Part shown: in pieces, positions 48,156 through 62,125 of the stretch
Layout: each line of letters opens with the position of its first letter
Position numbering within the stretch: the first letter of the stretch is position 1
DNA from: Helichrysum umbraculigerum
Taxonomy: Eukaryota; Streptophyta; Magnoliopsida; Asterales; Asteraceae
DNA: 64,000 nucleotides
NCBI GenBank assembly: GCA_949592205.1
Contig: CATIUR010000005.1
Span: 29,538,179-29,602,178 of the forward strand
Reading direction: 5' to 3'
The notes under the pieces: model-generated
The model's input: only the letters and a program-made list of their open reading frames with translations
The model's database searches: none
What the model was told of the DNA's origin: nothing
Made by a program: the position numbers and the translations under genes

Positions 48156-49777
48156 AATCCAACGGAAATGCTCGCAATTTACTTCTTGGTCTCTACCCTA
48201 CACTCGATCAGTGAATTCTTAAAAAGAATGACCTTTTACACAAGTGAAACATATTAATTCGGTTCCACATTCTCATGGCATGACCCAAAACTGGGGGGTT
48301 TTTGTATTTTCAATTTAGATGTCTAGTAAATCTTGAAAACAATCATTACATTACAATATATAGGTATTAACATACATGCATTGTTTCTGTTTATGGGAGT
48401 AGGGCGTCTCTTCTGGAACCCTTTTAATATCCATAATTTTTGACCGTGTCTTTCCAAAGAAAACAAGCATTAGAAATAAGTGTCAAGTGTCTGGGTGGTT
48501 TTGTCGAGTAATTCTTATTGTAATGTAGAGTGAATTTTCATCCTGACAAATGACAGATATTGTTTTTTCTTGATCATATACCTGGCTTCTTGTCACCACT
48601 GGTGTGGTATATAACTGCCTTAAGTGGGCTTGTAATGTTCGTGTGTACTTCCAGACTGTAGTTCAAGTGAAATAAATTACAAATGTCTGATTTGTTACAT
48701 AAAGTAAACTCGGATCCTAGTAGTTCGAGTGAAAGATAACCCTTACCGAGTTAAGTTTAGATTTTTGTGTTGCATGAGAAAATGCTTGTTTTTTCTGCAG
48801 TTGTGTTGAAGGTCGGTGGGGTTTGAACTTTTGATTTCATTAATTATGTAAACATGTATACAAACACAATCCATTCTTCTAAAGGCAAGTGAATAAAACT
48901 GCCACTCCGTTACTGATTAGGTGACAAGAACCAACTGCCTGTAAACCGGTCAAGAGGTTATTTTACCAGATCCATTACCAAACTGAATATCACAATCCAT
49001 CAACCAACAAAATATCACAATCCATTACTCAGATAGGTTGAATATGATTTCAATATCAATTAATTAAAGAAATATAATAAGAAAGTAACACCTGCAAATA
49101 GTAACGAAACATATCAACGAACAATACAAATGGGTTGCGTTGGATCTTATCAAGATTGAGTCCCAACCCATAACACTATCCATTAATATCCCAATCCAGT
49201 TGGACACGCTTTATGCCAAATAAGTAGTGTGCCATATTGCACAACGCTTCGTATACTGCCAGTTAGACGTGGTCTAATTATACCTGCTAATGCATTTCAA
49301 AAACCATCTCCATTAACCCTCACAATTATCATCTATGCATGGCCTTGTAGAATCTAAATTCTTAAGACCTCTCCACCTTGCTCATGTCAAGTGAGCTTGC
49401 AAACCACCGCTCAAATTAAACCCATAAAATCAATGGGCAACGGGTCAATCACCATTTGTCTCCGAAACACACATAGGTAGAAGACAGGAAGACAAAAGGA
49501 AGGTAAAAAGCGGAGAAGACCAAACAATGACTCAAATGTATTTCATGTTCAATGAAAAGTAAGCTCTAAAGATACATAGCGCCAATTTAGAGATTACATC
49601 CCAAATCTATAAAAGCTAAAAAAATTACTATAACAACGCAATCTCATGTACTTAAGTCGTCAATAAATATCTACAATCTTCGTAACAACTACTATGAGTT
49701 TATCAATGCAACATGTTCTCTTATTGACACCTTCTTCTCAATATCTGAATTGGCTGCAACGAAAATTGAGAAAATCC
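48156..49777. other. DRP3 3' UTR and intergenic region to the GATA gene
   Basis: Two genes converge here. The first 500 bp probably hold the DRP3 3' UTR and the last 200 bp the GATA 3' UTR. No frame or repeat recognised between. Confidence 0.5.
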
Positions 49778-52555
49778 TCACCTTTCGATTGTCTCAGCTA
49801 AATTGTCTCCTCTATTAGGGACCATTACAGCATTCACATTTACAGCATCAGCATCGTTTGCTTCCCGATCACTCTGCAAAGAAACTCAAGTCGTATCAAC
49901 AATAATGGAACAGAGAAAATACGGGAATTTTATATTAAAAGGATTGTGTACCTGCTCAATAGTCTTCCCAGTCAGGTCTGGAGCACCTGATGCTGATACC
50001 TTGTTAAGGTCTCGTAGAACTCCCTGCAGGAGTCAATACCCAGAATGAGAAAGTCATTATCACATCATGAAGACAATAAAAAAAAGAGTTGGGATGAACA
50101 GATTGACCAGATTATCCATGGCATGCAGTATTTTCTTATTGTAAGCTTTCAATTTTTAAAACATATATAATAAGCCAGAAGTCCGGAACATCCTTAGGTC
50201 ATGTCTCAACAAATGAATTATATAAGATGCAAGAAACCACAAATATTACATCATTAGCATACACAGCTTGTGATTGTTCCATGCGAAATAGTGATCATGC
50301 AGGAAGAATAAGATATCTAAAAGATACACCAGCTAAAGGATCAAGAAAAATGAGCAGCAAAATTTTCTTGATTAATTTCTCCATAGGACAACGAGTACAT
50401 ACTTATATGCTATGCACAACAGTAACAAACATATAGGACAGAGTTTGGATGTGCTTTTTGAAACTGACCATCCAATTCTTCAAGTTGCAATACTTAGCCT
50501 TTAGTAGTCATCTCATTATTTAAGGGTTAATTCATCGATTTCATTCTAGGTGAAATTTAACTAACTATCTAAGGGTAAGCCAAAATCACATGCTTACGCA
50601 TTTTATTAAAATAATTTAGGCAAATTATACTCCCAATTAAAAAGGGGATCTTCTCTTTTCACATTAGCGTCCTTTTCGGTCATTTTAAATATTAATTCCT
50701 AAGAAGATCAGATTTGCCACTAACAGCTAATGTCCAAAACGCACATCCAAACACCCACTAAGAACAATGACCAAAATCGTTCAATATGTTGGAACCACAG
50801 TCCCAAACACGTATGAGGAGAATAAAGGATGCGATGTGATAAAATCCAAAAATAAAAGCCCATACATACAACTCTTCAGAAGTAGATGGCATGTTTCCAA
50901 GTCAATATATCAAGTCCAAGAAAATATTAACGCAAAAACTCACTGAACAAAATGGAAGATTACAAACCTTATTGGCCCATTTGAGTCCACATGCATTGCA
51001 CAATGTTCTTGGGCCAGAAGGGCCACGACGCATCATTGGAGTGGACTTTGAGCTGATCCCACAGTGTCGACATCTGCCAAAGTAATAGAAACAAGCAAAG
51101 GGAGTTTGAGTTGCAGATTCACAAAAAAAGTAGCAATTGACAATAATACAGCTCAAAGCGACTAAAGGTGGCAATATCAGGTCAATCCAATCTGACCTGT
51201 ACCAAAAAAAGGACTTGTCTTAACCTGTTACCCCCAACCAACCGCCCATCTTGCCACCTCTATACGCGTCTTAGCAGGCTCAAAGACTAAGAAACAGGCT
51301 AATAAAACAGACAGGAGGAGCTCCAAAACATTCATGAAAAAAGGGTCACTCACAATGTTTCTTCATCCTGGCTAGAACCACCATTCCAATCCGATTTAGC
51401 TGCTTCATCAGAGATAGCCTTGGATGATGTGAACTGACCTTTTTTACGCTGCATTCTGGGAGTACAGACAGATAGTTAATAAAGATTACTTAACTTATCT
51501 AACCAGTTGTTGATTTTAGTTTGCTGATTATACAATGTTTTTGTGAATTCACCCAGAACTCTAATAATTATCACTTAAAACTCTAGTAACTCATATACCT
51601 AAGAGCAACTTCCTTCCGTACGCTATAACGAATTTTCTTATCAAAGCATCTTTCTTTTCTCTTCTCCCTGAACCGATTCAACGAAGCAGCCCTCTGTGGT
51701 TGACTCGACCTTCCAGGAAATTCATTCAAACTCTACACAATTAACACAAAATCACAATAAAGGTAAAACAAACAAAAATACGGAAATACAAAACTTGCAC
51801 AAAACAACATCCTGTAATCATACCCTTTGATTTTGAGGTTGAATCCCCATAGAAGGAGCACCAGTTGGTACTTCATATCCACCCAATAACAGTAACACAG
51901 CTTGCACCTATACAATCATTCATATTCATAATAACACACATTAGCATTAGTTATATCTAAATTCTCAAAACCAGCTCAACAAGGTTATTGCTTATATACA
52001 TACATAATACATATACTGATATACATACACACACAATATAATTATAAAATGCAAAACCTTTTCAGGTGAAACAGCATCAAAGACATAAACTTCGCCTTGA
52101 AACGACAAAGTAAGCTGATCAGCACCACCGCCACCAACACCACCACCACCACCGCCACTATTAAGAGGTTGAATATCAGTTTCAGGTACATACAAAGCAT
52201 GCTGCTGAACAACACTCATTTCTTCCATTCCAGTTTCTAAACCACCACTAGTATTCTGTAAATTATGATGATGTTGATGATGATAACGGATCTGGTTATG
52301 GCTGGGGTCATCAATTGATTCTTCTTCACCACCAGCAACATCCTCATCCTCTTCATTATCACCTTCATCATCATCATCATCTTCCTGTACAACCATATGA
52401 TGCTGTTGCTGATTAATATTGTTATTATTTATATTAATTCCTTGTTGTTGTTGTTGTTGATGATGATGTAAATTGACTGGTTGTAAATTAACGGTTTCGT
52501 AAATCGATGAATGATGATGTAGATGTTGTTGATTATTGATATCAGGTTCCGACAT
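49778..52555 (-). CDS. TIFY-CCT-GATA transcription factor (ZML/GATA24-28 type), 363 aa
   Basis: Nuclear DNA-binding regulator. Exons on the minus strand: 52058-52555, 51824-51907, 51599-51732, 51354-51455, 50968-51073, 49952-50023, 49778-49873, 364 codons with stop. The N-terminus (residues 1-140) is low complexity: His/Gln runs, an Asp/Glu block and a Gly run. TIFY domain LTLSFQGEVYVFDAVSPEKV near residue 150, split by intron 1. CCT domain from ASLNRFREKRKERCFDKKIR. GATA finger CRHC...CNAC with 20 residues between the cysteine pairs, the spacing of the TIFY-containing class. In Arabidopsis the ZML subgroup acts in photoprotection (cry1 signalling); that role here is only inferred. The spacer between CCT and finger is short. 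Confidence 0.95.
51166..51259. mobile_element. Very short hAT-like MITE in GATA intron 4
   Basis: 94 bp from AGGTGGCAA to TTGCCACCT, a perfect 9-base inverted end pair, with no clear target duplication. Confidence 0.5.
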
Positions 52556-52749
52556 TCTGAAATTGCGTCAATTAAACCCTAGAAACAGGATACTAGTATC
52601 AGATTCATAAATCGAAACAGAGTAATTTTACTATTTAAGGAAATTATAAAAGGAGGTAAGAAAAGGGGAAAACAGAAGTAGAATTTTGGAGCCCTAATTT
52701 TGTTGGGGAATGAAGGAATGGGGATTGCGAGTATACGGATGAGATCAAG

Positions 52750-52953
52750 AGGTGTTTGGGGGAGGTCATTTGAAGTGCTTATTTGCTTACTGCTCCGTAT
52801 AAGCTAATAAGCTTTATTTGAGGTGTTTGGATAGCTTAGTGTGTTTTTGGGCATAAATAAGCTAAAGCCAAGATTTTAAAGCTTATTTGCTTATGCACAT
52901 AAACAAATAAGCATAAGCAATAAGCTAATGAAATAAGCTCCTCAAACACCCCT
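52750..52953. mobile_element. MITE just upstream of the GATA gene
   Basis: Ends AGGTGTTTGGGGGAGG and CTCCTCAAACACCCCT are inverted copies; the inside is rich in AATAAGC/GCTTATT. It starts about 195 bp from the ATG and so lies in the promoter. Confidence 0.65.
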
Positions 52954-53035
52954 AAGCTTAATGACTTGTACCTCTAGCATCCCTTGTGTAACGTTTTATT
53001 GTTTTCTCAATTTATCAACAATATTTATTAGCTTT

Positions 53036-53634
53036 GATGGGTGAGGTTTAGTTGAGATTGAGATTTTTTTATGAGAATCGGGTAATTAATCAGAATGTAT
53101 CACGGGTCATAAAATTCACTTTCTTCCACGTTAATCAAACTTAAATATCTCTTAAACGGTAAGTCGAAAAATCTAAAAAATTGCACTATAAAAATCAGCA
53201 TTTTTCTCTCTTCGATTTCCCATCTCACAAGGTATAATAATTTCGACAATTTTTTTTTTCTTTTTGGGTTTTGCAGATTGTACAAAATTAGTAACACATA
53301 TGTTACTCGCTGGTATCACATTTGTTACTAGCTTGTAACATATGTGTTACTTGCCGGTATAACATGTGTTACCAGCTTATAACACATGTGTTACTCATTT
53401 TCAAAACCCACTATAAAACTAAAAAAAATCCGTCGAAGGTATACCTTATCACATCTCTAATCGAAGAGAATAAAACGCTGATTTTTATAGTGCAATTTTT
53501 GTGATTTTTCGACTTACCGTTTGGGAGATATATTTAATTTTAAAAATGTGGGGAAAGTGAGTTCAGTGACACGTGGAGTATTTCTATTGATTCCTTCATT
53601 CTCATAGAAAGTTGATATACTCATTTGAACCTTA

Positions 53635-53637
<3 letters not shown>
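53036..53637. mobile_element. Long-TIR MITE, second copy of the 10714 family
   Basis: Right end ACTCATTTGAACCTTACT and inner blocks (GTAAGTCGAAAAATC, GCACTATAAAAATCAGC, TCTCTTCGAT) recur inverted on the left. The centre has several GTAACACATATGTTAC-type palindromes and no telomere repeats. Confidence 0.75.

Positions 53638-53682
<45 letters not shown>
53638..53682. repeat. (AT)n microsatellite
   Basis: TA repeat bordering the MITE. Confidence 0.9.
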
Positions 53683-53686
<4 letters not shown>

Positions 53687-53883
53687 AAATGATTGATATG
53701 CCTGATTATATAAGACTAAATATAGGCCTACAAATATGATTGGTGGGTTTCCAAAATTGAGTGGATGAGATTAAAATAGAGAAAAAAACCAACCAATCAG
53801 AAAGTTAAGCCTATTTGTAGGTCCGTGTAATTAGGCCAATTTAGCATTACTCATTTTTATTTATTAAAATGAGAGTTTATAAC

Positions 53884-54609
53884 TAGAGATGGCAATTGAT
53901 CGGATATGGATCGGATGTAGCCATATCCACATCCATATCCATTTCATTTTTCACCATCCACATCTATATCCATATCTATTAAAATTTATTTAACCCATCC
54001 ACATCCATATCCATCGGGTGAAGCGGGTTAATGGATGTCCGTTTGATAACAAATAAAAAAATCGTTAAAGATAATAAAATGTTCGAATGCATCAAAATAT
54101 TTCATTTACAACAAATTAAAGTGCTATGAAACGTAATCAAATGCTAATATTTCAAAATAATACGTATATAATGTTCCTATCATAACATAATAAGTAGAAC
54201 TTTTTTACTAAGGTAATTTAAATTGTGTATTAGATTTAACATGAATAAAAATGTCTATTATAAGCCATACTTAAGAGATGAAATAGACAAATTTCATAAA
54301 GACTTGATAGTATATTCATGTTAAATTAAACGGTATAACAAAATAATACAAAAATTAACAAGCTTAGCTAAGTATATCAAACAAATAGACATTGAGATAT
54401 ATAGTATACCTAGATAATAACTAAAACTTATATAATTTCGGGTTAATGGATGGAAATCCATGGGTGACAACTCACCATCCACATCCGATCCATTAAACAT
54501 CCATATCCATATCCATATCCGTTATTCGTTCGTTTACTTCGTCCATATCCATCAATAATGGATGGATCGGGTGGATGTTCAGTGGATTGGATGAACATTG
54601 CCATGCCTA
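53884..54609. mobile_element. hAT MITE with 8-bp duplication TTTATAAC
   Basis: Ends TAGAGATGGCAAT and ATTGCCATGCCTA pair with one mismatch. TTTATAAC is duplicated at 53876-53883 and 54610-54617, the hAT length. The inside carries many CATATCCATATCC words on both sides, so it could fold on itself. 726 bp, no transposase. Confidence 0.92.
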
Positions 54610-54617
54610 TTTATAAC

Positions 54618-56033
54618 ATGTAGAATTTAGCTAATTTTGTTTACATTTCTAAAATTAAATCGTATCGAATAGAAATCAATTTATAGTACATTTCATTAGA
54701 TGCTGTCAAAACTTAATTTAAAAGCATAGTTGACATGTAAAGCCTTGAAACTTTCATACATGTACATAGTTTGTCATCCTTAAGTGTATATACCTACCTA
54801 ATACTCCGTATAGCATAAGAATTATAAATTTGAATTAAAAATTAAAGAAAACGATAAGTAGATCTAATTAGACATACTTACAAGTTGGTCTAAAAAATAA
54901 GATTACAAGAACATGACACTTGTAAAGTAGGAGTGTTCAAATTCGGATAATTTTTGGATATTCCAACTCGGATATCTAAAAATAATAAAAATAAATTCTT
55001 AAATATTAAAAAATGTCACATTATATAATCAAAACTTACATTATTGAGTTCGTGTATCAAATATATAAAACAATAGACCATAAAATATCATTATTAATTA
55101 ATATTCAATAACAATAACAATAATCCAATCATCTTTTTTATAATTAATAAAATAAGAAAAAAAATACTTCAGATTTTTCTCCGAACTATCCGAATTATCT
55201 GAAAAACACTATCCGAATCCAAATCTGAAAAATCGGATATTCGAAATTTCAGATCGGATTTTCGGATAACGAATTCAGATACGTATATTTTTTAACACCC
55301 CTAGTGTAAAGTACAACTATAAAAGATAATAAGATATAAAATATACAACCAATGAGTGAATGAGACAAATGTTTAGGTCTTTATAATTAGATATTTGTAG
55401 CATTACTCAAAATTAAAACATTACGCGCAAACTCAATTATTTGCATAATGAAAAAACTTGATTTTTTTTGCCTGATGAAAAAACATCTAGAATTTTGAAA
55501 CAGATACATAAATCGGCATCGTGACTGTATATACAAACATACGGAGTAATTTAGCATGGTAATTTTAAATTTGACACGAAATCAAAAGTTACATTACGCA
55601 TAAAATTTAGTTTTTGTGCGGTAATAGAAAAACTCAAGAATTATATATACACATAAACAGATACCTAATGTATAGTAAAGATAAAGAAATTGACTCAATA
55701 TTAAAACTTAAAATATTAGGTCAAAAACCCAGTTTTTTGCGTGATGAAAAAATTCTATTTTTTCATAAATTAAAAACATTCGGAATTAAGAAAGTTATCG
55801 TACATAGTTGCTCCTAACAACACATTGCTTTTTCTTTGTATTGAGAGTTTTTATTTGAAGGGATGATTCGTGTATCATCAAAAAATTTCAGTACATCACT
55901 AACTGTGTTTTATAGTGTCGTTCATTACAACACTGTAAAGTACAGTTGTAGTTAGTGGTGTACTGAAAATTTTGGTCGTTTATTGATCATCACACTAATT
56001 TATGAAAAGTAGTTACCCCTATTTTATGAGAAG
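54618..56033. other. AT-rich intergenic DNA
   Basis: Around 54930-55310 a diverged inverted repeat of TTCGGATAATTTTTGGATAT and ATCCGAATTATC words suggests another old MITE. The 67-codon frame at 55614 has no recognisable similarity and is not called. Confidence 0.5.
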
Positions 56034-56051
56034 TAGTTGTATATATCAAGT

Positions 56052-56221
56052 GGTTAAGCTCCTTGCCTCACAGAGGTCAAGGGTTTGATCCTCACCCCTA
56101 GCAGGCTGGAGGTTCATTTCTGGAAGCAGTCTCTCTATCTATGGTAGGGGTAAGGCTGTCTACATCTCACCTTCCCATACACCGTGGAAGAAGGATTTGG
56201 GTAATGTTAAAAAAAAATATA
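56052..56221 (+). mobile_element. tRNA-type SINE (Au-like) with 18-bp duplication
   Basis: A-box-like GTGGTTAAGCTCCTTGCC, B-box-like GGGTTTGATCCTC, body ending GGGTAATGTT and an A run. The duplication tagttgtatatatcaagt stands at 56034-56051 and 56222-56239. Confidence 0.85.
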
Positions 56222-56482
56222 TAGTTGTATATATCAAGTTAAATCAGCAAAATTTACGTAGTGATAGTTTAAATGAAAAAAATTTCGATTACAGGGTAAA
56301 TATGTAATAATTCCAAGTTATTTGTGACATTAAATCGACTAAAATTCAATTAAAATAAGTGACAAAAATGTTACAATTTTCTATTTAACAGAAGACTGAA
56401 AATAGGAACATATAAATTGAGCGATATGTGCATTGAGACACCATGAGATCCCCAGAAAACCCAACATACGGTAACGAAAAAC

Positions 56483-57171
56483 ATGAATGTAGATGAAGAG
56501 ATCGAACAACTGAAACAAGAAATCATACGACTTGGCCGCAAACAGAATGATGGATCCTACAAGGTAATTGTTTATCCCCACACATTCACAATTTCATATT
56601 CGATCTCTTCATTTTTAGTTTTCTTATCGACTTACATATGATTTTCATAAATGTCAGGAATTTGTTATTGATCTATTTCAGATGTAGATAACGGTTTAAC
56701 AGATTTTACGCAACGATGGGATACATGCAAAAAAAAATGTTAATGTAGAGAACGGTTTAATAAGAGATCTGGATTTTGAACATGTTTGTGCTGACGATAG
56801 AATGCAGGATCTTAAAGCTTATAAACAGATGCTAATTTTCGAATAATTGATCATGTCAACAAGAAACATGTTACTTATTAAACACAACTAATATCTTTAC
56901 AATGCACCATTAAATCCAACAGGCTTCATATTTGCTTCTTGACATTAAGATTAAGTCTTTATTTCTTGTCACTAACCTCATGTTCGGAAATTGTATCATG
57001 AAGGTGACATTTGGCGTTCTATTCAACGATGACAGGTGTGCAAACATTTTCGAAGCACTAGTTGGGACACTAAGGGCAGCCAAGAAACGCAAAGTCTTAA
57101 CATATGATGGTGAATTACTGCTACAAGGCGTACATGATAATGTTGAAATTATACTCAAAACAACCTCATAA
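56483..57171 (+). CDS. Costars family protein, 82 aa
   Basis: Small protein related to animal ABRACL and Dictyostelium Costars, linked there to actin dynamics; the plant role is unclear. Two exons: 56483-56563 (MNVDEEIEQLKQEIIRLGRK, ends GSYK) and 57004-57171 (VTFGVLFNDDRCANIFEALV onwards, ends LKTTS). The junction after GSYK is the usual one and the length is normal. The intron carries no recognised repeat. Confidence 0.93.
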
Positions 57172-57505
57172 GTTAAGAGTAATGAATCATAACCTGCTAC
57201 ATACATGTTCAATTATTTCATTTTAAACTATTCTCTTGTATAGCATGTTTGTGATACAATATGTTATCAACCATTAGGTATTTGATACATTGCATTTTTG
57301 CTGCATTCACGGTTATGCTGAATAAAAATTGACATCATACAAGTTAGCGACTTACCAAAATTTAAGTTAATAAAATTCCTATAACTTACGGTAAAAATTG
57401 TTACAGCGACCTATACTCATCTCATCACCCAAAAAAATACTATTGATCTTGACCAGAGCTGTTGGGAATACGAGCAAAGTTTGTCGTGTGTTGTTCAGTT
57501 CTTTG
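57172..57505. other. Convergent 3' region between Costars and KH genes
   Basis: Likely 3' UTRs; nothing else seen. Confidence 0.5.
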
Positions 57506-60500
57506 TCATGATTGGTCAGCAAGTATGAATGCTTGAAGGAGGCTCTGAGCTGACTGGGTTTCATCAGGAGTACCGGATATAATGACAACGTGGTCGGTTG
57601 TTCCTGAACGTGGTTCATGCACTACAACCTTTGCACCAGAAATCTGGTTGCACACAAAACAAAATCGGAACAATCCATGAGCCAATTGTAAGGCATTAGA
57701 ATTACCTAGGCAAATGCTAAAAACATACTTGCTATAAAAGTCCAACTTTTTATGCATCATACGATAAAATAACCAATCTTCTACAAAAGAACTGCAATAT
57801 CACAATAAGCAAACCACATGTTGTCGCTCGTTTCACATATGACAACCCATGTAAGCTTGCCTGCTTGCAGAACGAACCGCTAATACAAATGCCTTATCTA
57901 TCCCTCGTCATCTATACAGACCTAGTCCTCATATTTCTTAAGGTCGACTGGATTCTTTTGTTTTACGTTTACCATTTATCAAAGGGTATTGGACAAATAA
58001 CTTTTATCCCTGACAGGTCAAATGATTATAATGAGAAGTAAGCACAAGAACGTCGCTATTTAACGCATCTCCCCTTTTCTAAAGTATAATGGTTGGTCAA
58101 CATACCCATGCCAGTATGATGTTAAAAAATGCTATTCAATATTGAAGTCAGCAAATGCAACTGGTAGTTACCTGTCTTAGGCGAGTTAGGTTGCTTCCAT
58201 TCTCCCCATAGACTGAACCAATGACATTTTGAGGTACCGTGATTTCCACACTCACATTAGTCACTATAGCAGATCTACCTCCACTGTAATCATCATCAAC
58301 AAAAGTCGGTTAAATAAAGACTGAAAAATATACTTACAATTTCAAGAGTTAGACTTTATGCAAAAGCTGATAATGACCTCTGTTTGTCAAAGTAAAGGCA
58401 CCAAAGTGACCACTCTGTTTGTATCTACTAGTTAGAATTCATATATAGCTTATAGGGAATACCAACTCAGTACATAAGGCTCTTTTTGGTTACGTTAATT
58501 ATACTTGCATCAGTTTTTTACATCCACCAATCATATTTTTAGGCCTACAACTATAGGTCCACCAATCATTTAGTAATCGGTCAAATGGGTAAAGTTAAAA
58601 AAACTCAATTACAGATAAAATGAGTCAAATAAGCTGAATTCGTTAGAAGTCGTCTAAAACATTTTTAAAAGTAAATAACCTTCTAGATCCTTTAAAAAGA
58701 AGTACTTAACTATTTCAACAATACAGTTTTAGTAATTATATTATAATACATGTATGGAACAAGGTACCAACTATTATTTAAATTCTCATTTCGGGTACTC
58801 AACTTTTGTTGCCACAATCAAGGTATTTTGACTTGTTTTTTTACCACCAAAAGGGGACCTTTTCTAATCAATTCGATCATACTTAAGTTTTTGTAGATGT
58901 TAAATAGAAATTTTTTGGTGCCATGATGCTTCAAAACAGGTAAACAAGTCCCCAGTTTGATGGTAAGAAAACAAGGTAGTCCCGCAACCATCCAAAAAGC
59001 ATTTTTGGCGTCATGATGCAGTAGAAGATAAAAACAATCCCTTTTTGGTGGCAAAGAATTGCAGATACTTAAACTGATCCAGTATAATATAGTTGAGTAC
59101 CTGAAATAAGAAATTTGGTAAAGTTGGGTACCTTTTTGTGTCAATTACCCAAACACAAAATTTCTTTCGACAAAAAGTGTGGACGCTCAACCAACCTACC
59201 AAATTTTGACCTGTCTGTTACCCATACTTACCACATATCTTTGCTATGCATATCTTTGGCTTAGACTGCTTATAATTACTTAGATTACTTTTCCAAAGGA
59301 AATAAACATATGCGGTATTAATGCAAACCTGCCAAGCTCAACACCACCTTTAACAGAAGTAGATCTCATGCTAACATCCCGTCCATTCCCTAAATTACCC
59401 GCTCCCATCTGCAATCAATCCACAGCAAATGAAGACAGCTTGAAATGCCCAAATATAATAAAAGTAAAAAAGAAAAGCAGAACTTTACCGTAGATTGCCA
59501 TTGTGCAGATGCTGGAGAACGATCTATACTACTTGACAACTTCAGACCATCCATACCATGAGTAAAATTTGTATGCCCATTAGAATGATGGCCATTCCCT
59601 CGAGCATTTTTGCTCCTGATTCCAGGGCCATTTGACATTCTACTTGAAAATAAGTTGTTTCGTAGCCTGCCAGTAACACTGTATAAAGCATCCCGTACAT
59701 TTACAAATTCTCCTGTGATCTTTGAACAAAGATGGTCCATTGATTAGAAGAGCATGCAGATGCACAGAAAATGGTCATATAAACTATTAGAAGGGGTAAA
59801 TTAATAGCTGGAGGAGATCATTTGACCTATGAAATTACAAATGAATCGATTCTAGTTTTATTTCATCAGTAACGGGTCAAATTGGTTACGAGTAATCCCA
59901 TATTCCCATGTATATCAAAATGCATAAAAACCTAAATCACTTGATTATATAACTTGGTTTAGAATGTTAAGAATATTAAGTACTTGAAAACAAGAGCTCA
60001 AAATAAATGAATTAAAAAAGTCTTTGCAGATTGCCCAACCCAGCCAACACGTTTTGACCCGTTAACCAACCCACCCATTTTGCCAACTATATCAATAACT
60101 ATCACAACTTAATGAAGTCATGAAGAGCTCACCAGCACTACTTGATCATTCTCGAGAGCACACTTTGGGACTTCTTGGTCACCAACTATCTTCATATAGG
60201 CACCGGTCACCTTTCTCATATCTGCAATTATGGAACCACCTTTACCCAGTAGGCACCCAATTTGGTTCGGTGAAATCAAGATTCTGGCAGAAATTGGCGT
60301 CCCCATGGGCGAATCCACTGTCCTATTGAAAACAAGAATCACTGCATTTTGTGCAGGCGAGTTCCGTGACTCTAGGGTCTACAATAAAATAAAGACGATT
60401 TAGAAGGATTTACTATTAAATAAAAAAAAACTTTTTTGTATAAAACCGTCTAGCAAACCTCCATAGCAGAAATAGTGATTAAGCGGTCATCACAATCAGA

Positions 60501-62125
60501 AACTGGAGCTCCAATGGTTATAGTAGCACCTGATTCATTTTTAATAGCTTGAATGATTGTTCCCGACTTGCCTATCACACTGCCCACCCTATCACCAGGA
60601 CATAGCATCCTGAAAACTATTTCCTGCTGAGGAACTTGAGAATTTATGGGAGGATAGGTATCACTATCCGAAGATACAGAGGGGAAATCCATGTACCCAT
60701 TAGGTATGGTCTCATGAGGACCTGTATGGTGGGGTCCACCTAAAACCATCTTTGTCTTATGAGCATTAGGGCAATCTTGAAGGCAACGGGCAACAGCTAC
60801 AAGCGCCTTTTTAATGGCCAAAACATCACCCTCAATCTGCACCAAGTATGTGGATTACATTCATGATGGAAATCATATTTATCACAAAGATACACTTCAT
60901 TTTCTACAACACAACATATTCTATGATAAATAATCGCATAAAGATATATTTGAAAACCCAATATTTCACATGTGCACATATTAGCATTAAAGTCACATTG
61001 TACTCTGATGAAAAGTGCCTTCAACCGAGTTAACAAAAATATCATATGATTATCGAAAGTGGATATAGTCAATCAAGATACCAATATAGCCATAAAAAGC
61101 AAGACAAAAATTGTATCTAGTACAGTAACTAACTTGCCCAAAACAGATCACTTCACTTATGAAGCAAACAAACCACGTTTCTTACAAAAGTGGAAAATAA
61201 AACCACTGGACCTTTTAATAATACATATGCAAATACAAAGAAAGGTAGTAAATTGCATTCTTTTTGCATAAAATCGTTATTTTTCTGTCAAGTAGAGACT
61301 CACACTCCATAAAAATCCCAAAATTGCTAAAAAAGATCATTACTTTTTGCCAATATAAGTAAGTTTGGAGAACACTTTAAAGTAAACACTTTCTGCAAAC
61401 TTTATAATATTTTTTGACATCTTTATTACTTGAGTTATCATCAACACCTTACTTCTCATTCACTGACACATTTAATCAAACAGTTTCAAGACAATCATAA
61501 ATAATATATAAATAAATAAAAAGTCCCTTCTAACCTCAACCATCTCATCATTAGGCAATGCACAAGATGGCAATTTATCTTCAACCAAAACCCTAATTTT
61601 ACACCCAAAATCCTTCCTTATCTTCTCAATCACTTTCCCTCCTTTACCAATCACTGACCCTATAAGACTTTTATCGGTTAACAACCTACATGAAACCACA
61701 CCTTGTTGACCGAATTGACCTTGACCATCAGTTTCAGCAGCAACAGTTAAAATCCTCTCGAAAACCCTAACTAATGCCTCTTGTGCAGCTGAAACTTCAA
61801 TCGCTTCTTCATTATTTTCACTACTTTTATTAGAATAATAATAATTGTTGTTAGTTTGATTAAACGACAGCGTTCTGTTAAGTGAGGTATTGGCGATGAT
61901 GGTAATAACACGGTCGTCGGATCCGGGTAAGGGGTCTTCGACTCGGATTTTAGCTAGGGTTTCGTGTTGTAAGTGTTTGATTATGACACCGGATTTTCCA
62001 ATGACGCCGCCAATGCGAGAGGCGTGGCAGAGGAGACGGAAGCAGGTGCAGCCGATGGGGACGGTGAGCGGTGGTTGTGGTTGTTTAGGTTTGTAGCGTT
62101 TTGGACCGGCGGTTGGTTCGAACAT
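57506..62125 (-). CDS. Five-KH-domain RNA-binding protein (At4g18375/RCF3-like), 591 aa
   Basis: Nuclear RNA-binding protein of the plant poly(C)-binding-like group. Some relatives (RCF3/HOS5, HEN4) act in pre-mRNA processing. Exons on the minus strand: 61535-62125, 60459-60836, 60133-60378, 59489-59719, 59329-59408, 58172-58283, 57506-57643, giving 592 codons with stop. Each KH domain shows its GxxG loop: GKSG at residues 43-46, GKGG at 160-163, GKSG at 286-289, GKGG at 368-371, and GENG near 535, the usual degenerate last one. The start MFEPTAGPKRYKP is the first Met. An Asn-rich insert (NQTNNNYYYSNKSSENN) sits between KH1's core and KH2. Exact orthology is not settled. Confidence 0.94.
58760..59142. 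mobile_element. Inverted-repeat element in KH intron 5
   Basis: The left end AAGGTACCAACTATTATTT and TTCGGGTACTCAACTTT is mirrored on the right by AGTTGAGTACCTGAAATAAG and AAGTTGGGTACC. About 380 bp, MITE-like, no frame. Confidence 0.6.

Noticed and set aside
55614..55817. 67-codon plus-strand frame in AT-rich DNA
   Set aside because: Lys/Ile-rich by base composition, no conserved motif and no splice partner.
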